The notes beneath the pieces were generated by a model, which saw only the letters and a list, made by a program, of their open reading frames with translations, searched no databases and had not been told where the DNA came from. The translations under genes and the position numbers were made by a program. Positions 20,919-32,846 of a stretch of 64,000 nt of DNA are shown piece after piece (the first letter of the stretch is position 1; every line of letters starts with the position of its first letter). The stretch lies in assembly GCF_026712245.1 (NCBI RefSeq), contig NZ_JAPPUY010000006.1:62001-126000 (forward strand). Direction: 5' to 3'. Source of the DNA: Roseateles hydrophilus (GTDB lineage Bacteria; Pseudomonadota; Gammaproteobacteria; Burkholderiales; Burkholderiaceae_C).

Positions 20919-23798
20919 ATGAACGAGACCAACCGTCCGCAGCCTCTGCGCTGCCGCACTCTGGCGCTGGCCGCCGCGCTGATGCTGGCGCTGCCGGCGC
21001 CGCAGGCCCTGACCGATGCAGTGACCGCCGTGCCGACGACCAGGCTGGCGGACAACGGCCCGCGCTGGGGCTTCGAGCTGGCGAAGCGCACGCCCGACCC
21101 GGCCGTGCGCTTCGGGCGCCTGCCCAACGGGCTGCGCTACGCCATCCAGCACAACGAGACGCCCAAGGACGGTGTGGCCATGCGCATGCGCATCGGCTCC
21201 GGCTCGCTGCAGGAGCGCGACGAGGAGCGCGGCCTGTCCCACTTCCTGGAGCACATGGCCTTCCGAGGCAGTGCCAACGTGCCTGACGGTGAGGTCGTGC
21301 GCCGGCTGGAGCGCCAGGGTCTGCGCTTCGGGGCGGACACGAATGCCTCCACGGGGCTGGACCAGACCCTCTACCACTTCAACTTCCCCAAGGCGGATGC
21401 CGCTGCGCTGGACACGGGGCTGATGCTGTTCCGCGAGATCGGTGACCGGCTGACGCTGGCCCCGCAGCTCATCGAGCAGGAGAAGGGCGTCATCCTGTCC
21501 GAGGAGCGCTTGCGCGACGGGGCGACGCAGCGCGCCGGCATCGCGCAATTGCAGCAGCAGCTGGCAGGCACGCGGGTGTTGCAGCGCCTGCCCATCGGCC
21601 TGACCGAAACCATCCAGGCCGCCACGGCCGAGCGGCTGCGTCGCTACTACCGTGCCAATTACCGGCCCGACAACACCACGCTCATCGTCGTCGGCAACAT
21701 CGATGTCGACGCCGTGGAGCGCCAGATCCGCGAGCGCTTTGCCGACTGGCGCAACGACACACCAGCCGATGCGCCCGACCTGGGCGTGGCCCGACCGACG
21801 CAGCCCGTCGTCGAGTACATCGCGCCGGATGCGCCGAGTGTGCTCACGCTGGCCTGGTTGCAGCCGGTGGACCTGCGGCCGCACACGCCGTCGGTGTCGC
21901 GCGAGTTCCTTGTCCAGGACCTCGCCGTCAGCGCGCTCAACCAGCGACTGGGGGATCGCGCGCAGCAGCCGGGCAGCCCCTTGCTTGGCGCTTTGGCCGG
22001 CGTGCGGGCATCCGTCTACGGCGTGGCCGGGCTGGCCCAGCTGGTGGTGCAGGCGCAGCCGGGGCGCTGGACCGATGCACTGGATGCAGTGGTGGCCGAA
22101 CTGCGGCAACTGCTGGTGCATGGCGTGACCCAGGATGACCTGCAGCGCCTGCTGCCGGGCATGCGCAGCAAGATGCAGCGCCGGCTGACCCAGGAGTCCA
22201 CGCGGCCGCATGCGGAGATTGCGGACCGGTTGGTCAACGCTGTGCACCCGCATGCGCCCCACCTGAACGCACAGCAGGCACTGACCGAAGCCGAGCCCTT
22301 GCTGGCCGCGGTGCAGCCCGAGGAACTGACCGCTGTGCTGCGCCGCCGCTTCGGCGACAGCCGGCCGCTGCTGTTCCGCAGCGACAAGTCCGGTGCCTTC
22401 GGTGTGGAGAAGGTGACTCAGGAACTGGTGCATGCGATGACCCGGCCGCTCGCCGAGCGGGTGGCCGTGGCTGCCGCCGACTGGCCCTACACGGACTTCG
22501 GTGCGCCCAGCGCCATCGTGAGCCGCACGCAGGACGCCGAGCTCGGCACGACGCACGTCCAGTTCGCCAACGGCACGCGGCTGGTCGTCAAGCCCACCTC
22601 GATGCAGAAGGACCAGGTGAATGTGCGGGTGCTGCTGGGGCAGGGGCGTGCCGGCATCGCATCCGGTGATGCGCATGCCATCTGGGCGCTGGGGCTGGCC
22701 ATCGCGCAGGGTGGGACCGTGCAGCGTTCTGCCGCCGAGATTGCGCAGTGGCGGCAGCGCAGTGGCAAGCGCTTCAGTGTCGGCGCCGGGACGGACTTGC
22801 ATGCGTTCACGCTGTCGGGCACGACCCGCCCGGCTGATCTGCTCGACCAACTGCAAGTGCTGGCAGCCCATGCCCGCGATCCCGGCTTCCGCCCCGAGTT
22901 CGGCGAGAAGCTTGCTGCGCAGGGCGGCTCGCAGGTGGCGGCGCTGGAGCGGCAGCCCACCGCCGTTCATGCGCATGAGGTCGAGCGCGTCATGGAGCGT
23001 CGCGACGCGCGCCTGCGGCTTCGGCCCAGCGCCGACGACGTGAGCGCCACGCGGGCTGCCGATCTGCCCGCGCTGCTGAAGCCGGCGCTGGCCGGCGCGG
23101 CGGACGTCGTCATCGTCGGTGATGTGACGGCGGAAGCCGCCATCGCTGCGGTACAGGCCACCTTCGGGGCGGGCGACGAGCGGCCGCGGCCGCCGCGTGC
23201 CGTGTTGAAGGTCGAGCCGGTGCTGGGGGGCGGTGCGCCGCATGTGGTGCACCACCGTGGCCGCGCGGACCAGGCCGTGCTGGGCTGGTCCTGGGCCATG
23301 CCTGATCATTGGGAAGACCCTGCATTGGCCTACACAGGGCGCGTTGCCAGTTCGCTGCTGCGGGCCCGTCTGGATGAGACCGTGCGTGCTCAGATGGGCC
23401 TCACCTACTCGCCGCTCACCACGGCACTCGCATCCCAGGACGTGCAGGGCTTGGGTCGGTTCACCATCAGCATCGAGACGCCGCCGGAAAAGTTCGACGC
23501 CGTTCGCGCCTTGTTGCACGCGCAGCTGCGCGCGCTGGCCGACCAGCCCGTCAGCGCGGACGAACTGCAACGCGCGCTGCAGCCCCGTCTGGAGAGCGCG
23601 CTGAAAGAGCCCGAGAACCCGTTCTACTGGGTCAGCTGGCTGTCGCGCATCCAGGCGGATCCGCGCATGAAGGCCGCGATGCGGGACGACGTGGCCGGCC
23701 TGCGCGCCGTCACGGCGGCCGGCGTGCAGGCCTACTTCCGCGATCACATTGCCGCGCGTGCGCCGGTCGAGGTGGTGGCCCGCGCCAAGGAGCCCTGA
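20919..23798 (+). CDS. M16 family zinc metallopeptidase (insulinase/pitrilysin-like), exported
   Basis: This 959-residue protein has a signal peptide (ALAAALMLALPAPQA, cleavage near residue 30) and two M16 homology halves. The inverted zinc motif HFLEH is at residues 108-112 with the downstream Glu ligand in QEKGVILSEER. The second half carries inactive M16C domains (RYYRANYRPDNTTLIVVGN, then TYSPLTTALASQD). The size matches two-domain periplasmic pitrilysin-type proteases of proteobacteria. It is probably a periplasmic peptide-degrading enzyme. The ATG at 20919 is chosen because it gives an intact signal peptide. No operon partner is evident. Confidence 0.93.
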   Translation: MNETNRPQPLRCRTLALAAALMLALPAPQALTDAVTAVPTTRLADNGPRWGFELAKRTPDPAVRFGRLPNGLRYAIQHNETPKDGVAMRMRIGSGSLQERDEERGLSHFLEHMAFRGSANVPDGEVVRRLERQGLRFGADTNASTGLDQTLYHFNFPKADAAALDTGLMLFREIGDRLTLAPQLIEQEKGVILSEERLRDGATQRAGIAQLQQQLAGTRVLQRLPIGLTETIQAATAERLRRYYRANYRPDNTTLIVVGNIDVDAVERQIRERFADWRNDTPADAPDLGVARPTQPVVEYIAPDAPSVLTLAWLQPVDLRPHTPSVSREFLVQDLAVSALNQRLGDRAQQPGSPLLGALAGVRASVYGVAGLAQLVVQAQPGRWTDALDAVVAELRQLLVHGVTQDDLQRLLPGMRSKMQRRLTQESTRPHAEIADRLVNAVHPHAPHLNAQQALTEAEPLLAAVQPEELTAVLRRRFGDSRPLLFRSDKSGAFGVEKVTQELVHAMTRPLAERVAVAAADWPYTDFGAPSAIVSRTQDAELGTTHVQFANGTRLVVKPTSMQKDQVNVRVLLGQGRAGIASGDAHAIWALGLAIAQGGTVQRSAAEIAQWRQRSGKRFSVGAGTDLHAFTLSGTTRPADLLDQLQVLAAHARDPGFRPEFGEKLAAQGGSQVAALERQPTAVHAHEVERVMERRDARLRLRPSADDVSATRAADLPALLKPALAGAADVVIVGDVTAEAAIAAVQATFGAGDERPRPPRAVLKVEPVLGGGAPHVVHHRGRADQAVLGWSWAMPDHWEDPALAYTGRVASSLLRARLDETVRAQMGLTYSPLTTALASQDVQGLGRFTISIETPPEKFDAVRALLHAQLRALADQPVSADELQRALQPRLESALKEPENPFYWVSWLSRIQADPRMKAAMRDDVAGLRAVTAAGVQAYFRDHIAARAPVEVVARAKEP

Positions 23799-23827
23799 GG
23801 TCGCGGCGCTGACCCGTCACGCCCGAC

Positions 23828-23860
23828 AGGCGCCGCCGCCGGCCCGGCTGCGGCGCCTTT
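23828..23860 (+). terminator. possible terminator after the M16 peptidase
   Basis: AGGCGCCGC (23828-23836) and GCGGCGCCT (23850-23858) form a 9-bp GC-rich stem followed by TTTG. The T-tract is short. It lies between two convergent genes and may limit read-through into the ETF-QO gene. Confidence 0.5.
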
Positions 23861-23867
23861 GCGATGC

Positions 23868-25544
23868 TTACATCCCCGCGTAGTTCGGCCCGCCGCCGCC
23901 CTCGGGCGTGACCCAGACGATGTTCTGCGTCGGGTCCTTGATGTCGCAGGTCTTGCAGTGCACGCAGTTCTGCGCGTTGATCTGCAGGCGCTCGCCGCTG
24001 CCGCCTTCGTTGGGCACGTACTCGTACACGCCGGCGGGGCAGTAGCGGCTCTCCGGGCCGGCGAACTTCGCGAGGTTGATCTGCACTGGCACCGTCGCGC
24101 TCTTCAGCGTCAGGTGGGCGGGCTGGTTTTCCTCGTGGTTGGTGTTGGAGATGAACACCGACGACAGGCGGTCGAAGCTCAGCTTGCCGTCCGGCTTGGG
24201 ATAGGCAATGGGCTGGCACTCGGCAGCGGGGCGCAGCGCCTGGTGGTCGGCCTTGTGGTTGTGCAGTGTCCACGGCGGCGTGGCGACGCCCAGCTTGGGC
24301 AGCAGCCACTGCTCGATGCCGGTCATCAGCTTGCCCACCGTCTGGCCCTTCTTGAACCAGAGCTTGAAGTTGCGGGTCTGCTGCAGCTCCTCGTTCAACC
24401 AGCTCTTCTCGAAGGCCTCGGGGTAGGCCGTCAGCTCGTCCTGCGCGCGGCCCGCGTCCAGCGCGGGGGCGATGGCTTCGGCGGCCAGCATGCCGCTCTT
24501 GATGGCCGCGTGGCTGCCCTTGATGCGGGCGGCGTTCAGGTAGCCGGCATCGCAGCCGACCAGGCAGCCGCCGGGGAACACGGTCTTGGGCAGGGCCTGC
24601 GGCGTGCCGTTGTTGATGGCGCGGGCGCCGTAGCCGATGCGCTTGCCGCCTTCGATGTGGGCGCGGATGGCCGGGTGGGTCTTCCAGCGCTGCATCTCCT
24701 CGAAGGGGCTCAGGTAGGGGTTGTCGTAGTCCAGGCCGATGACGAAGCCCAGCGTGACCTTGTTGTCGGCCAGGTGGTACAGGAAGCCGCCGCCGAAGGT
24801 GTCGCCCTCCATCGGCCAGCCGGCCGTGTGCACGACCTTGCCGGGCTGCGCCTTGGTCGAAGGGATCTCCCACAGCTCCTTGATGCCGATGGCGAAGGTC
24901 TGCGTGTCCTTGCCGGCGGTCAAGTCGTACTTGGCCAGCAGCTGCTTGCCCAGGTGGCCGCGCGCGCCTTCGGCGAAGACGGTGTACTTGCCCAACAGTT
25001 CCATGCCGAGCTGGAAGTTGTCGCCGGGCTCACCTTCCTTGGTGATGCCCATGTTGCCCGTGGCCACACCCTTCACGCGGCCCTGCTCGTCGTAGACCAC
25101 CTCGGCCGCAGCGAAGCCGGGGAAGATCTCGATACCCAGGCTTTCCGCCTGCTGGGCCAGCCACTTGACGACGTCCGACAGGCTGATCACGTAGCAGCCG
25201 TCGTTGTGGAAGTTGCGCGGCACCAGGGCGTCGGGCGTGCGGGTGCTGCCGGTCTCGCTGAGGAACAGCACGTCGTCGCCTGTCACGGCCTGGTGCAGCG
25301 GGGCGCCGAGTTCCTGCCAGTTCGGGAACAGCTCGGTGATGGCGCGCGGGTCCATCACGGCGCCGGACAGGATGTGGGCGCCGGGCTCCGAGCCCTTTTC
25401 CAGCACGACGATGTTGGCGTCGGGCTTGATCTGCTTGAGGCGGATGGCGGTGGCCAGGCCGGCCGGGCCGCCACCGACGACGACAACGTCGTACTCCATG
25501 GACTCGCGCGGGCCGAACTGGGCGAGGATTTCTTCTGAGGTCAT
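23868..25544 (-). CDS. electron transfer flavoprotein-ubiquinone oxidoreductase
   Basis: This 558-residue membrane-associated flavoprotein passes electrons from ETF (fed by acyl-CoA and other dehydrogenases) to ubiquinone. The N-terminal FAD-binding motif VVVGGGPAGLATAIRL lies near residues 20-35. FPGGCLVGCDAGYLNAARIKGSHAA is a second FAD segment. The C-terminal ferredoxin-like region has the 4Fe-4S cysteines in RYCPAGVYEY and NCVHCKTCDIKDP. Length and order match the family. The ATG at 25544 gives MTSEEILAQ. It is divergent from an SDR gene, with an AACGATCGT palindrome overlapping its likely promoter, suggesting control with fatty-acid catabolism. Confidence 0.97.
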   Translation of the reverse strand: MTSEEILAQFGPRESMEYDVVVVGGGPAGLATAIRLKQIKPDANIVVLEKGSEPGAHILSGAVMDPRAITELFPNWQELGAPLHQAVTGDDVLFLSETGSTRTPDALVPRNFHNDGCYVISLSDVVKWLAQQAESLGIEIFPGFAAAEVVYDEQGRVKGVATGNMGITKEGEPGDNFQLGMELLGKYTVFAEGARGHLGKQLLAKYDLTAGKDTQTFAIGIKELWEIPSTKAQPGKVVHTAGWPMEGDTFGGGFLYHLADNKVTLGFVIGLDYDNPYLSPFEEMQRWKTHPAIRAHIEGGKRIGYGARAINNGTPQALPKTVFPGGCLVGCDAGYLNAARIKGSHAAIKSGMLAAEAIAPALDAGRAQDELTAYPEAFEKSWLNEELQQTRNFKLWFKKGQTVGKLMTGIEQWLLPKLGVATPPWTLHNHKADHQALRPAAECQPIAYPKPDGKLSFDRLSSVFISNTNHEENQPAHLTLKSATVPVQINLAKFAGPESRYCPAGVYEYVPNEGGSGERLQINAQNCVHCKTCDIKDPTQNIVWVTPEGGGGPNYAGM

Positions 25545-25574
25545 GCCGAGTCTCCGGACTTTGAATTGGGCGCG

Positions 25575-25580
25575 ATTCTA
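25575..25580 (-). promoter_or_regulatory. candidate -10 element of the ETF-QO gene
   Basis: Read on the minus strand this is TAGAAT, 31 bases before the ETF-QO ATG. The corresponding -35 region (about 25598-25603) falls on the palindrome at 25600-25613 and is a poor hexamer (TTCTAT), as is common for regulated promoters. Confidence 0.4.
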
Positions 25581-25599
25581 AGGAGGTGGAATTGAAAAT

Positions 25600-25613
25600 A
25601 GAACGATCGTGCT
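25600..25613. promoter_or_regulatory. candidate TetR-type operator between ETF-QO and SDR genes
   Basis: AGAACGA-TCGTGCT is a 14-bp inverted repeat with a single mismatch around a perfect ACGATCGT core. It overlaps the presumed -35 region of the ETF-QO promoter. TetR-family regulators of fatty-acid catabolism in betaproteobacteria use palindromes of this size, which makes this a plausible operator, but no regulator gene is adjacent. Confidence 0.4.
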
Positions 25614-25673
25614 TTTCTAGTGGCCAATCTCTAGACCGGTAGGATGGCCGCAGCTCACTCACAAGGCAGTCTC

Positions 25674-26456
25674 ATGAGTTACTCCATCAACCTCGAAGGC
25701 CGCGTGGCCCTCGTCACCGGGGCGTCCAGCGGGCTGGGCGCGCAGTTCGCGCGCACGCTGTCGCAGGCGGGCGCCTGCGTCGTGCTGGCCGGCCGCCGCA
25801 TCGAACGGCTGAAGGACCTGCGCGCCGAGATCGAAGGCAACGGCGGCGACGCCCACGTCGTGCAGCTGGACGTCACCGACGTCGCCAGCATCAAGGCCGC
25901 CGTGGCGCATGCCGAGACTGAGGTGGGCACGCTGGACATCCTCATCAACAACTCCGGCGTCAGCACCACGCAGCGCCTGACCGACGTCACCGAGAACGAC
26001 TACGACTACGTGATGGACACCAACACGCGCGGCGCGTTCTTCGTCGCGCAGGAGGTGGGCAAGCGCATGTTGGCGCGCGCACGCGGCGCGGCGCCGGGCT
26101 CGTTCGTCGGCGGGCGCATCGTCAACGTGGCATCCATGGCGGGGCTGCGCGTGCTGGGCCAGATCGGCGTCTACGCGATGAGCAAGGCCGCGGTCATCCA
26201 CATGACCCGCGCCATGGCGCTGGAGTGGGGCAAGTACGGCATCAACGTGAATGCGATCTGCCCCGGCTACATCGACACCGAGATCAACCACCACCACTGG
26301 AGCACCGAGCAGGGCAGGAAGCTCATCGACCTGCTGCCGCGCAAGCGCGTGGGCCAGCCGCAGGACCTGGACACGGCACTGCTGATGCTGTGCGCCAACG
26401 AGAGCCATTTCATCAATGGCGCGGTCATCCAGGCTGACGACGGATTTGGTGTCTGA
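25674..26456 (+). CDS. SDR family NAD(P)-dependent oxidoreductase
   Basis: This 260-residue classical short-chain dehydrogenase has the cofactor motif TGASSGLG near residue 17, NNSG (variant of NNAG) near 95, the catalytic Ser in VASMAGL, and YAMSK with the catalytic Tyr and Lys near 170-174. The C-terminal CPGYIDTEIN follows. The overall resemblance is to FabG-like 3-ketoacyl reductases, but the substrate is unknown. Its stop overlaps the yceH start (TGATG), and yceH overlaps a thioesterase gene, so the three are coupled. The divergent ETF-QO gene and the downstream acyl-CoA-thioesterase-like gene fit a fatty-acyl theme. Confidence 0.92.
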   Translation: MSYSINLEGRVALVTGASSGLGAQFARTLSQAGACVVLAGRRIERLKDLRAEIEGNGGDAHVVQLDVTDVASIKAAVAHAETEVGTLDILINNSGVSTTQRLTDVTENDYDYVMDTNTRGAFFVAQEVGKRMLARARGAAPGSFVGGRIVNVASMAGLRVLGQIGVYAMSKAAVIHMTRAMALEWGKYGINVNAICPGYIDTEINHHHWSTEQGRKLIDLLPRKRVGQPQDLDTALLMLCANESHFINGAVIQADDGFGV

Positions 26457-27100
26457 TGCTCAAGCGAGACCTGACCCCACTCGAAGCCCGCGTCCTCGCC
26501 GTCCTTGTCGAGAAGGAATCCACCGTGCCGGACAGCTACCCGCTGTCGGCCAACGCGCTGACCGCGGGTTGCAACCAGAAGACGGCACGCGACCCGGTCA
26601 TGGATGTGTCCGAGGCCGAGGTGCTGGCCACCGTCGAAGAACTGAAGTCGCTGAGCCTGGTCAACGCGGTCAGCGGCAGCCGCGTCGTGCGCTACGAGCA
26701 CAACTTCGCGCGTGGCGTCGGCGTGCCCGGCGCCGCGATGGCGCTGCTGACGCAGCTGATGCTGCGCGGCCCGCAGACGGCGGCCGAGCTGCGCCAGAAC
26801 ACCGAGCGGCTGCACCGCTTTGCCGACGTGTCGTCGGTGGAAGGCTTCCTGGAAGAGCTGGCCGAACGCGAGCCGCCGCTCGCCATCAAGCTGCCGAAGG
26901 CACCGGGCGCGCGCGAGGCGCGCTGGGCGCAGCTGCTGTGCGGGCCGGTCGCGTCCGTCGAGCAGGCTGTTGCCGCGGCCATGCCGCGCGACGAGGAAGT
27001 GGCGCTGCAGAAGGTGGAGATCGCCGCGCTGCGCGCCGAGGTCGCGTCGCTGCGCCAGCTCGTCCACCGCATGGCCGCCGAACTCGGCATCGAACCATGA
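26456..27100 (+). CDS. YceH family protein (DUF480)
   Basis: This 214-residue protein belongs to the conserved YceH/DUF480 family of tandem winged-helix domains. Typical segments are LTPLEARVLAVLVEKESTVPDSYPLSANALTAGCNQKTARDPV at the N-terminus and ELRQNTERLHRFADVSSVEGFLEELAER in the second domain, ending with a coiled-coil-like Leu-rich tail. No function is established for the family. Start and stop codons overlap both neighbours (SDR and thioesterase), implying co-translation. Confidence 0.95.
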   Translation: MLKRDLTPLEARVLAVLVEKESTVPDSYPLSANALTAGCNQKTARDPVMDVSEAEVLATVEELKSLSLVNAVSGSRVVRYEHNFARGVGVPGAAMALLTQLMLRGPQTAAELRQNTERLHRFADVSSVEGFLEELAEREPPLAIKLPKAPGAREARWAQLLCGPVASVEQAVAAAMPRDEEVALQKVEIAALRAEVASLRQLVHRMAAELGIEP

Positions 27101-27516
27101 GATACACCGTCCCGGCGGCCAAGAAGCTGACCTTCGAGTTGCGCATCCAGATGCGCTGGGGCGACATGGACGCGATGGGCCATGTCAACAACACGGTGTA
27201 CTTTCGCTATCTGGAGATGGCGCGCGTGGACTGGCTGACCAGCATCGGCACGCCGCCCAACCCGGGCGGGCAGGGGCCGGTCATCGTCAACGCGTTCTGC
27301 AACTTCTACCGGCAGCTCAAGTGCCCGGGCGAGGTGCTGGCGAAGCACTACGTCAGCGACCCGGGTCGCACCAGCTTCGAGACCTGGATCACGCTGGAGC
27401 GCGTTGACGAGCCCGGTGTCATCTATGCCGAGGGCGGGGCGACGACGCTCTGGTTCGACGCGCAGACCGACAAGGCCATCGCGCTGCCGGACCGGGTGCG
27501 CGAACTCGTCAGCTGA
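27097..27516 (+). CDS. acyl-CoA thioesterase, 4-hydroxybenzoyl-CoA thioesterase/YbgC-like hotdog family
   Basis: This 139-residue single hotdog-fold protein has the active-site segment RWGDMDAMGHVNNTVYFRYLEMAR, with the catalytic Asp in the DMDAMGH context typical of 4HBT-type thioesterases. It should hydrolyse an acyl-CoA or aryl-CoA. The ATG at 27097 overlaps the yceH stop. It lies downstream of an SDR and near ETF-QO, which hints at fatty-acyl or aromatic-acyl metabolism, but the substrate is open. Confidence 0.92.
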   Translation: MRYTVPAAKKLTFELRIQMRWGDMDAMGHVNNTVYFRYLEMARVDWLTSIGTPPNPGGQGPVIVNAFCNFYRQLKCPGEVLAKHYVSDPGRTSFETWITLERVDEPGVIYAEGGATTLWFDAQTDKAIALPDRVRELVS

Positions 27517-27523
27517 GCGGCGT

Positions 27524-28426
27524 GTGGACCGGCTGCAGGCCATGGGCATCTTCGTCGCCGTGGTGGACCACGGCGGCTTCGCCAGCGCGGCGCGCCAGCT
27601 GGCGCTGTCGCCGCCCGTCGTCACGCGCGCCGTGGCCGACCTGGAGCAGCACCTCGGCCAGCGGCTGCTGACGCGCACCACCCGCGTCGTGCGCGTGACC
27701 GAGGCGGGCGAGCGCTACGCCGCCGAGTGCCGGCGCATCCTGGCCGACATCGCCCGCGCCGAGGCCGAGGCCGGCGCGCAGAACCTGCAGCCGCGCGGCA
27801 CGCTGAGCCTGACGGCGCCCGTGCTGTTCGGCCAGTACTACGTGACGCCGGTGCTGGTGGACTACCTGAAGCGCCACCCGGCGGTGGACGCGCAGTGCGT
27901 GTTCGTCGACCGCATCGTCAACCTCGTCGAGGAGGGGCTGGATGTGGCCGTGCGCATCGGCGAGTTGCCCGATTCGTCGCTGCAGGCGCGACGCGTGGGC
28001 CAGGTGCGGCGCGTCGTCGTCGCATCGCCGGCCTATCTGCAGGCGCATGGCGAACCGGCCACGCCGGCCGAACTGGATGGGCACCGGCTGATCGCCTCCA
28101 CCGGCGCCAACCCGGCGCCGGAATGGCGCTTTGCCGGTCCGCGCGGCAAGCCGGTGGTGCAGCGCATTGCGGCGCGGCTGCGCACGACGACCGTGGGCGC
28201 CGCCATCACCGCGGCCGAGGCGGGCCTGGGGCTGACGCGGCTGCTGAGCTACCAGGCTGCGCCGCTGCTGCGCGACGGCCGGCTGGTGCGCGTGTTGCAG
28301 GGCTTCGAGCCCGCGCCGCTGCCCATCCACCTCGTGCACCACGAGGGCCGGCACGCGACGCCCAAGTTGCGCGCGTTCATCGAGCTGGCGGCGGAACGCT
28401 TCAGCGCTGATCCGGAGCTGCGGTAG
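27524..28426 (+). CDS. LysR family transcriptional regulator
   Basis: This 300-residue LysR-type regulator has an N-terminal winged helix-turn-helix (FVAVVDHGGFASAARQLALSPPVVTRAVADLEQHLGQRLL, about residues 8-50) and a periplasmic-binding-protein-like effector domain from about residue 90. The start is a GTG at 27524, seven bases after the thioesterase stop codon, giving the common VDRLQAM start. Its 3' end overlaps the tail of a convergent PPOX-type gene by 26 bases. The adjacent GST/PPOX pair, transcribed toward it, is a plausible target, although LysR targets are usually divergent. Confidence 0.93.
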   Translation: MDRLQAMGIFVAVVDHGGFASAARQLALSPPVVTRAVADLEQHLGQRLLTRTTRVVRVTEAGERYAAECRRILADIARAEAEAGAQNLQPRGTLSLTAPVLFGQYYVTPVLVDYLKRHPAVDAQCVFVDRIVNLVEEGLDVAVRIGELPDSSLQARRVGQVRRVVVASPAYLQAHGEPATPAELDGHRLIASTGANPAPEWRFAGPRGKPVVQRIAARLRTTTVGAAITAAEAGLGLTRLLSYQAAPLLRDGRLVRVLQGFEPAPLPIHLVHHEGRHATPKLRAFIELAAERFSADPELR

Positions 28427-29342
28427 ACCACGAGCCGGTGGCCAGGCTGCGCGGCGACCAGCTCTTGAAGTCGAACCCCAGCGGCAGCGCGTCGCGCAGC
28501 CACAGCCCCTCGTCCAGCTCGAAACGCCAGGCGCGCTCGGCGCCGTCCAGCCGCTCGACGTCGGGGCCGTCGAACACCAGTTCGACGCGGCCGGTCAGGC
28601 TCAGCAGGTCGCCGCGCTCGAAGTCGATGAACAGCAGGCCGGCGCGCGGGTGGCTGACGAAGTTGCCCAGCGTCATGAAGAACAGGTTGCCGCTGAAGTC
28701 GGGCACCAGCAGCCGGCCCGGGCCGTCCACGCGCACGAAGCCGGCGCGGCCGCCGCGGTGCGACACGTCGCTGCGGCCATGCGCATGGCTGGCGACGAAC
28801 AAGGTGTCGGCCCCCGTGATCAGCGCCTGCGCCTCGGCGTCCAGCGCCGTCAGCGGCTGCACGGCGCGGGGCTGCTGGTCGGCCGGGTCGCGGCGCCAGC
28901 GCAGCTCGCGCTGCTGGATGTACTGCGGGCAGTTGCCGGTCGTCTCTTCCACGTCCAGCAGCCAGCCGCTGGCGTCGACACGGGCCACATGGCCGTTGAC
29001 GCGGTTGCGCCGGCGCGTCGGCAGCTCGATGCCCAGCAGGCCCAGTGCCGCGCCGGGCGCGAGGTGGCGGGCCAGCGGGTCGCCGGGCATGGGCAGGGCC
29101 GTGCTGGCGAGGTGCCGCGCGTCCGGCGAGCCGAGGAAGCCCGGCTCGCCCACCAGCAGCGAGGCCCAGGGGCGCAGCGCGGCGTCCACCGAGCCGACGA
29201 GCACGAAGGGCAGCTGCGCGTAGAACTGGCGGTGCTGGTCGGGCATGTGGTCGCGGATGACGCGCGAGCCGATCTCGCCCATGCGCTGGCCAATGCCCAG
29301 CCGCTCGTGCATGGCCCGCTCGCCGGCGTGGAAGCCCGGCAT
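28401..29342 (-). CDS. pyridoxamine 5'-phosphate oxidase-related flavin-binding protein
   Basis: This 313-residue protein has two split-barrel segments of the PPOX/FMN-binding type: [29 protein letters not shown] near residue 45 and [28 protein letters not shown] with [14 protein letters not shown] and [24 protein letters not shown] near 180-260. Such proteins bind FMN, F420 or heme; larger relatives carry a fused ferredoxin-reductase module, absent here. It is 3 bases downstream of a GST gene on the same strand, so the two form an operon. Function is unknown; a redox or detoxification role is inferred from the GST partner. Confidence 0.88.
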   Translation of the reverse strand: MPGFHAGERAMHERLGIGQRMGEIGSRVIRDHMPDQHRQFYAQLPFVLVGSVDAALRPWASLLVGEPGFLGSPDARHLASTALPMPGDPLARHLAPGAALGLLGIELPTRRRNRVNGHVARVDASGWLLDVEETTGNCPQYIQQRELRWRRDPADQQPRAVQPLTALDAEAQALITGADTLFVASHAHGRSDVSHRGGRAGFVRVDGPGRLLVPDFSGNLFFMTLGNFVSHPRAGLLFIDFERGDLLSLTGRVELVFDGPDVERLDGAERAWRFELDEGLWLRDALPLGFDFKSWSPRSLATGSWSTAAPDQR

Positions 29343-29345
29343 GGC

Positions 29346-29981
29346 TCAGGCCGCCCTCAGGCCCACGGGGCTCTGCGCAAAGGGCACGAAGCCGGGCAGC
29401 GCCTCGATGCGGGCCAGCCAGCCGCGCAGCGCTGGATAGCCGGCCAGGTCGACATTGCCTTCCGGCGCGTTGGCGATGTAGCTGTAGGCCGCCACGTCGG
29501 CGAAGCTGGGGCGCTCGCCGATGAGGAAGGGGCGGCGCTGCAGTTCGCTCTCGACGACGGCCAGCAGCGCATGGGCGCGCGGGATGACCTCGTCCGGGTT
29601 GAAGCGGGCGGCCACGACGTGGATGAGCCGCGCCGCCGACACGCCGTAGGCAATGGGGCCGGCCGCGGCCGACAGCCAGGCCTGCACGCGGGCGCGGCCC
29701 ACGGCGTCGCGCGGAATCCAGTGGCCGTCGGTGTCGTAGCGCTCGGCCAGGTAGACCAGGATGGCGCCGCTGTCCGGCACGATGACCCCGTCGTCGTCCA
29801 GCACGGGGATCTGGCCGAACGGGTTCATCGCGATGAACGCGGGTGTCTTGTGCGCGCGGCTGGCGAGGTCGACGTGGATCAGCTCGTGCGGCAGGCCCAG
29901 CAGGCTCAGTGCCAGCTGGGCGCGGTGGGCGTGGCCGGAGATGGGGTGGTGATACAGCTTGATCGGGCGGCGCGTTGTCAT
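29346..29981 (-). CDS. glutathione S-transferase family protein
   Basis: This 211-residue GST has an N-terminal thioredoxin-like domain ([19 protein letters not shown], with the [13 protein letters not shown] cis-Pro loop and [14 protein letters not shown], about residues 7-85) and an all-helical C-terminal domain with the conserved [19 protein letters not shown]-capping box near 150-170. Glutathione-dependent conjugation or reduction is expected. It leads a two-gene minus-strand operon with the PPOX-type gene. Substrate is unknown. Confidence 0.94.
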   Translation of the reverse strand: MTTRRPIKLYHHPISGHAHRAQLALSLLGLPHELIHVDLASRAHKTPAFIAMNPFGQIPVLDDDGVIVPDSGAILVYLAERYDTDGHWIPRDAVGRARVQAWLSAAAGPIAYGVSAARLIHVVAARFNPDEVIPRAHALLAVVESELQRRPFLIGERPSFADVAAYSYIANAPEGNVDLAGYPALRGWLARIEALPGFVPFAQSPVGLRAA

Positions 29982-30028
29982 TGCGGGGCAGGGCCGTGAA
30001 GTGAGGCCTTCACTGTGCCCAGCCTGCC

Positions 30029-30070
30029 CCGGCGCGTGAATCCGCGCCGGCCGAAAGTCAGTCTTTCGGC
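30029..30070 (-). terminator. tandem stem-loops after the TonB receptor gene
   Basis: Two perfect hairpins lie 23-64 bases beyond the TonB receptor stop: GCCGAAAG-tcagt-CTTTCGGC (30050-30070) and CCGGCGCG-tgaatc-CGCGCCGG (30029-30050). Neither is followed by a T-run on the minus strand, so they may protect a 3' end or terminate weakly. Confidence 0.4.
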
Positions 30071-30092
30071 GGCTGCAACAACGCCGCTGCGA

Positions 30093-32846
<2,754 letters not shown>

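Noticed and set aside
20877-23747. 956-residue minus-strand frame opposite the M16 peptidase
   Set aside because: Shadow frame; the M16 frame has a signal peptide, HFLEH and full domain structure.
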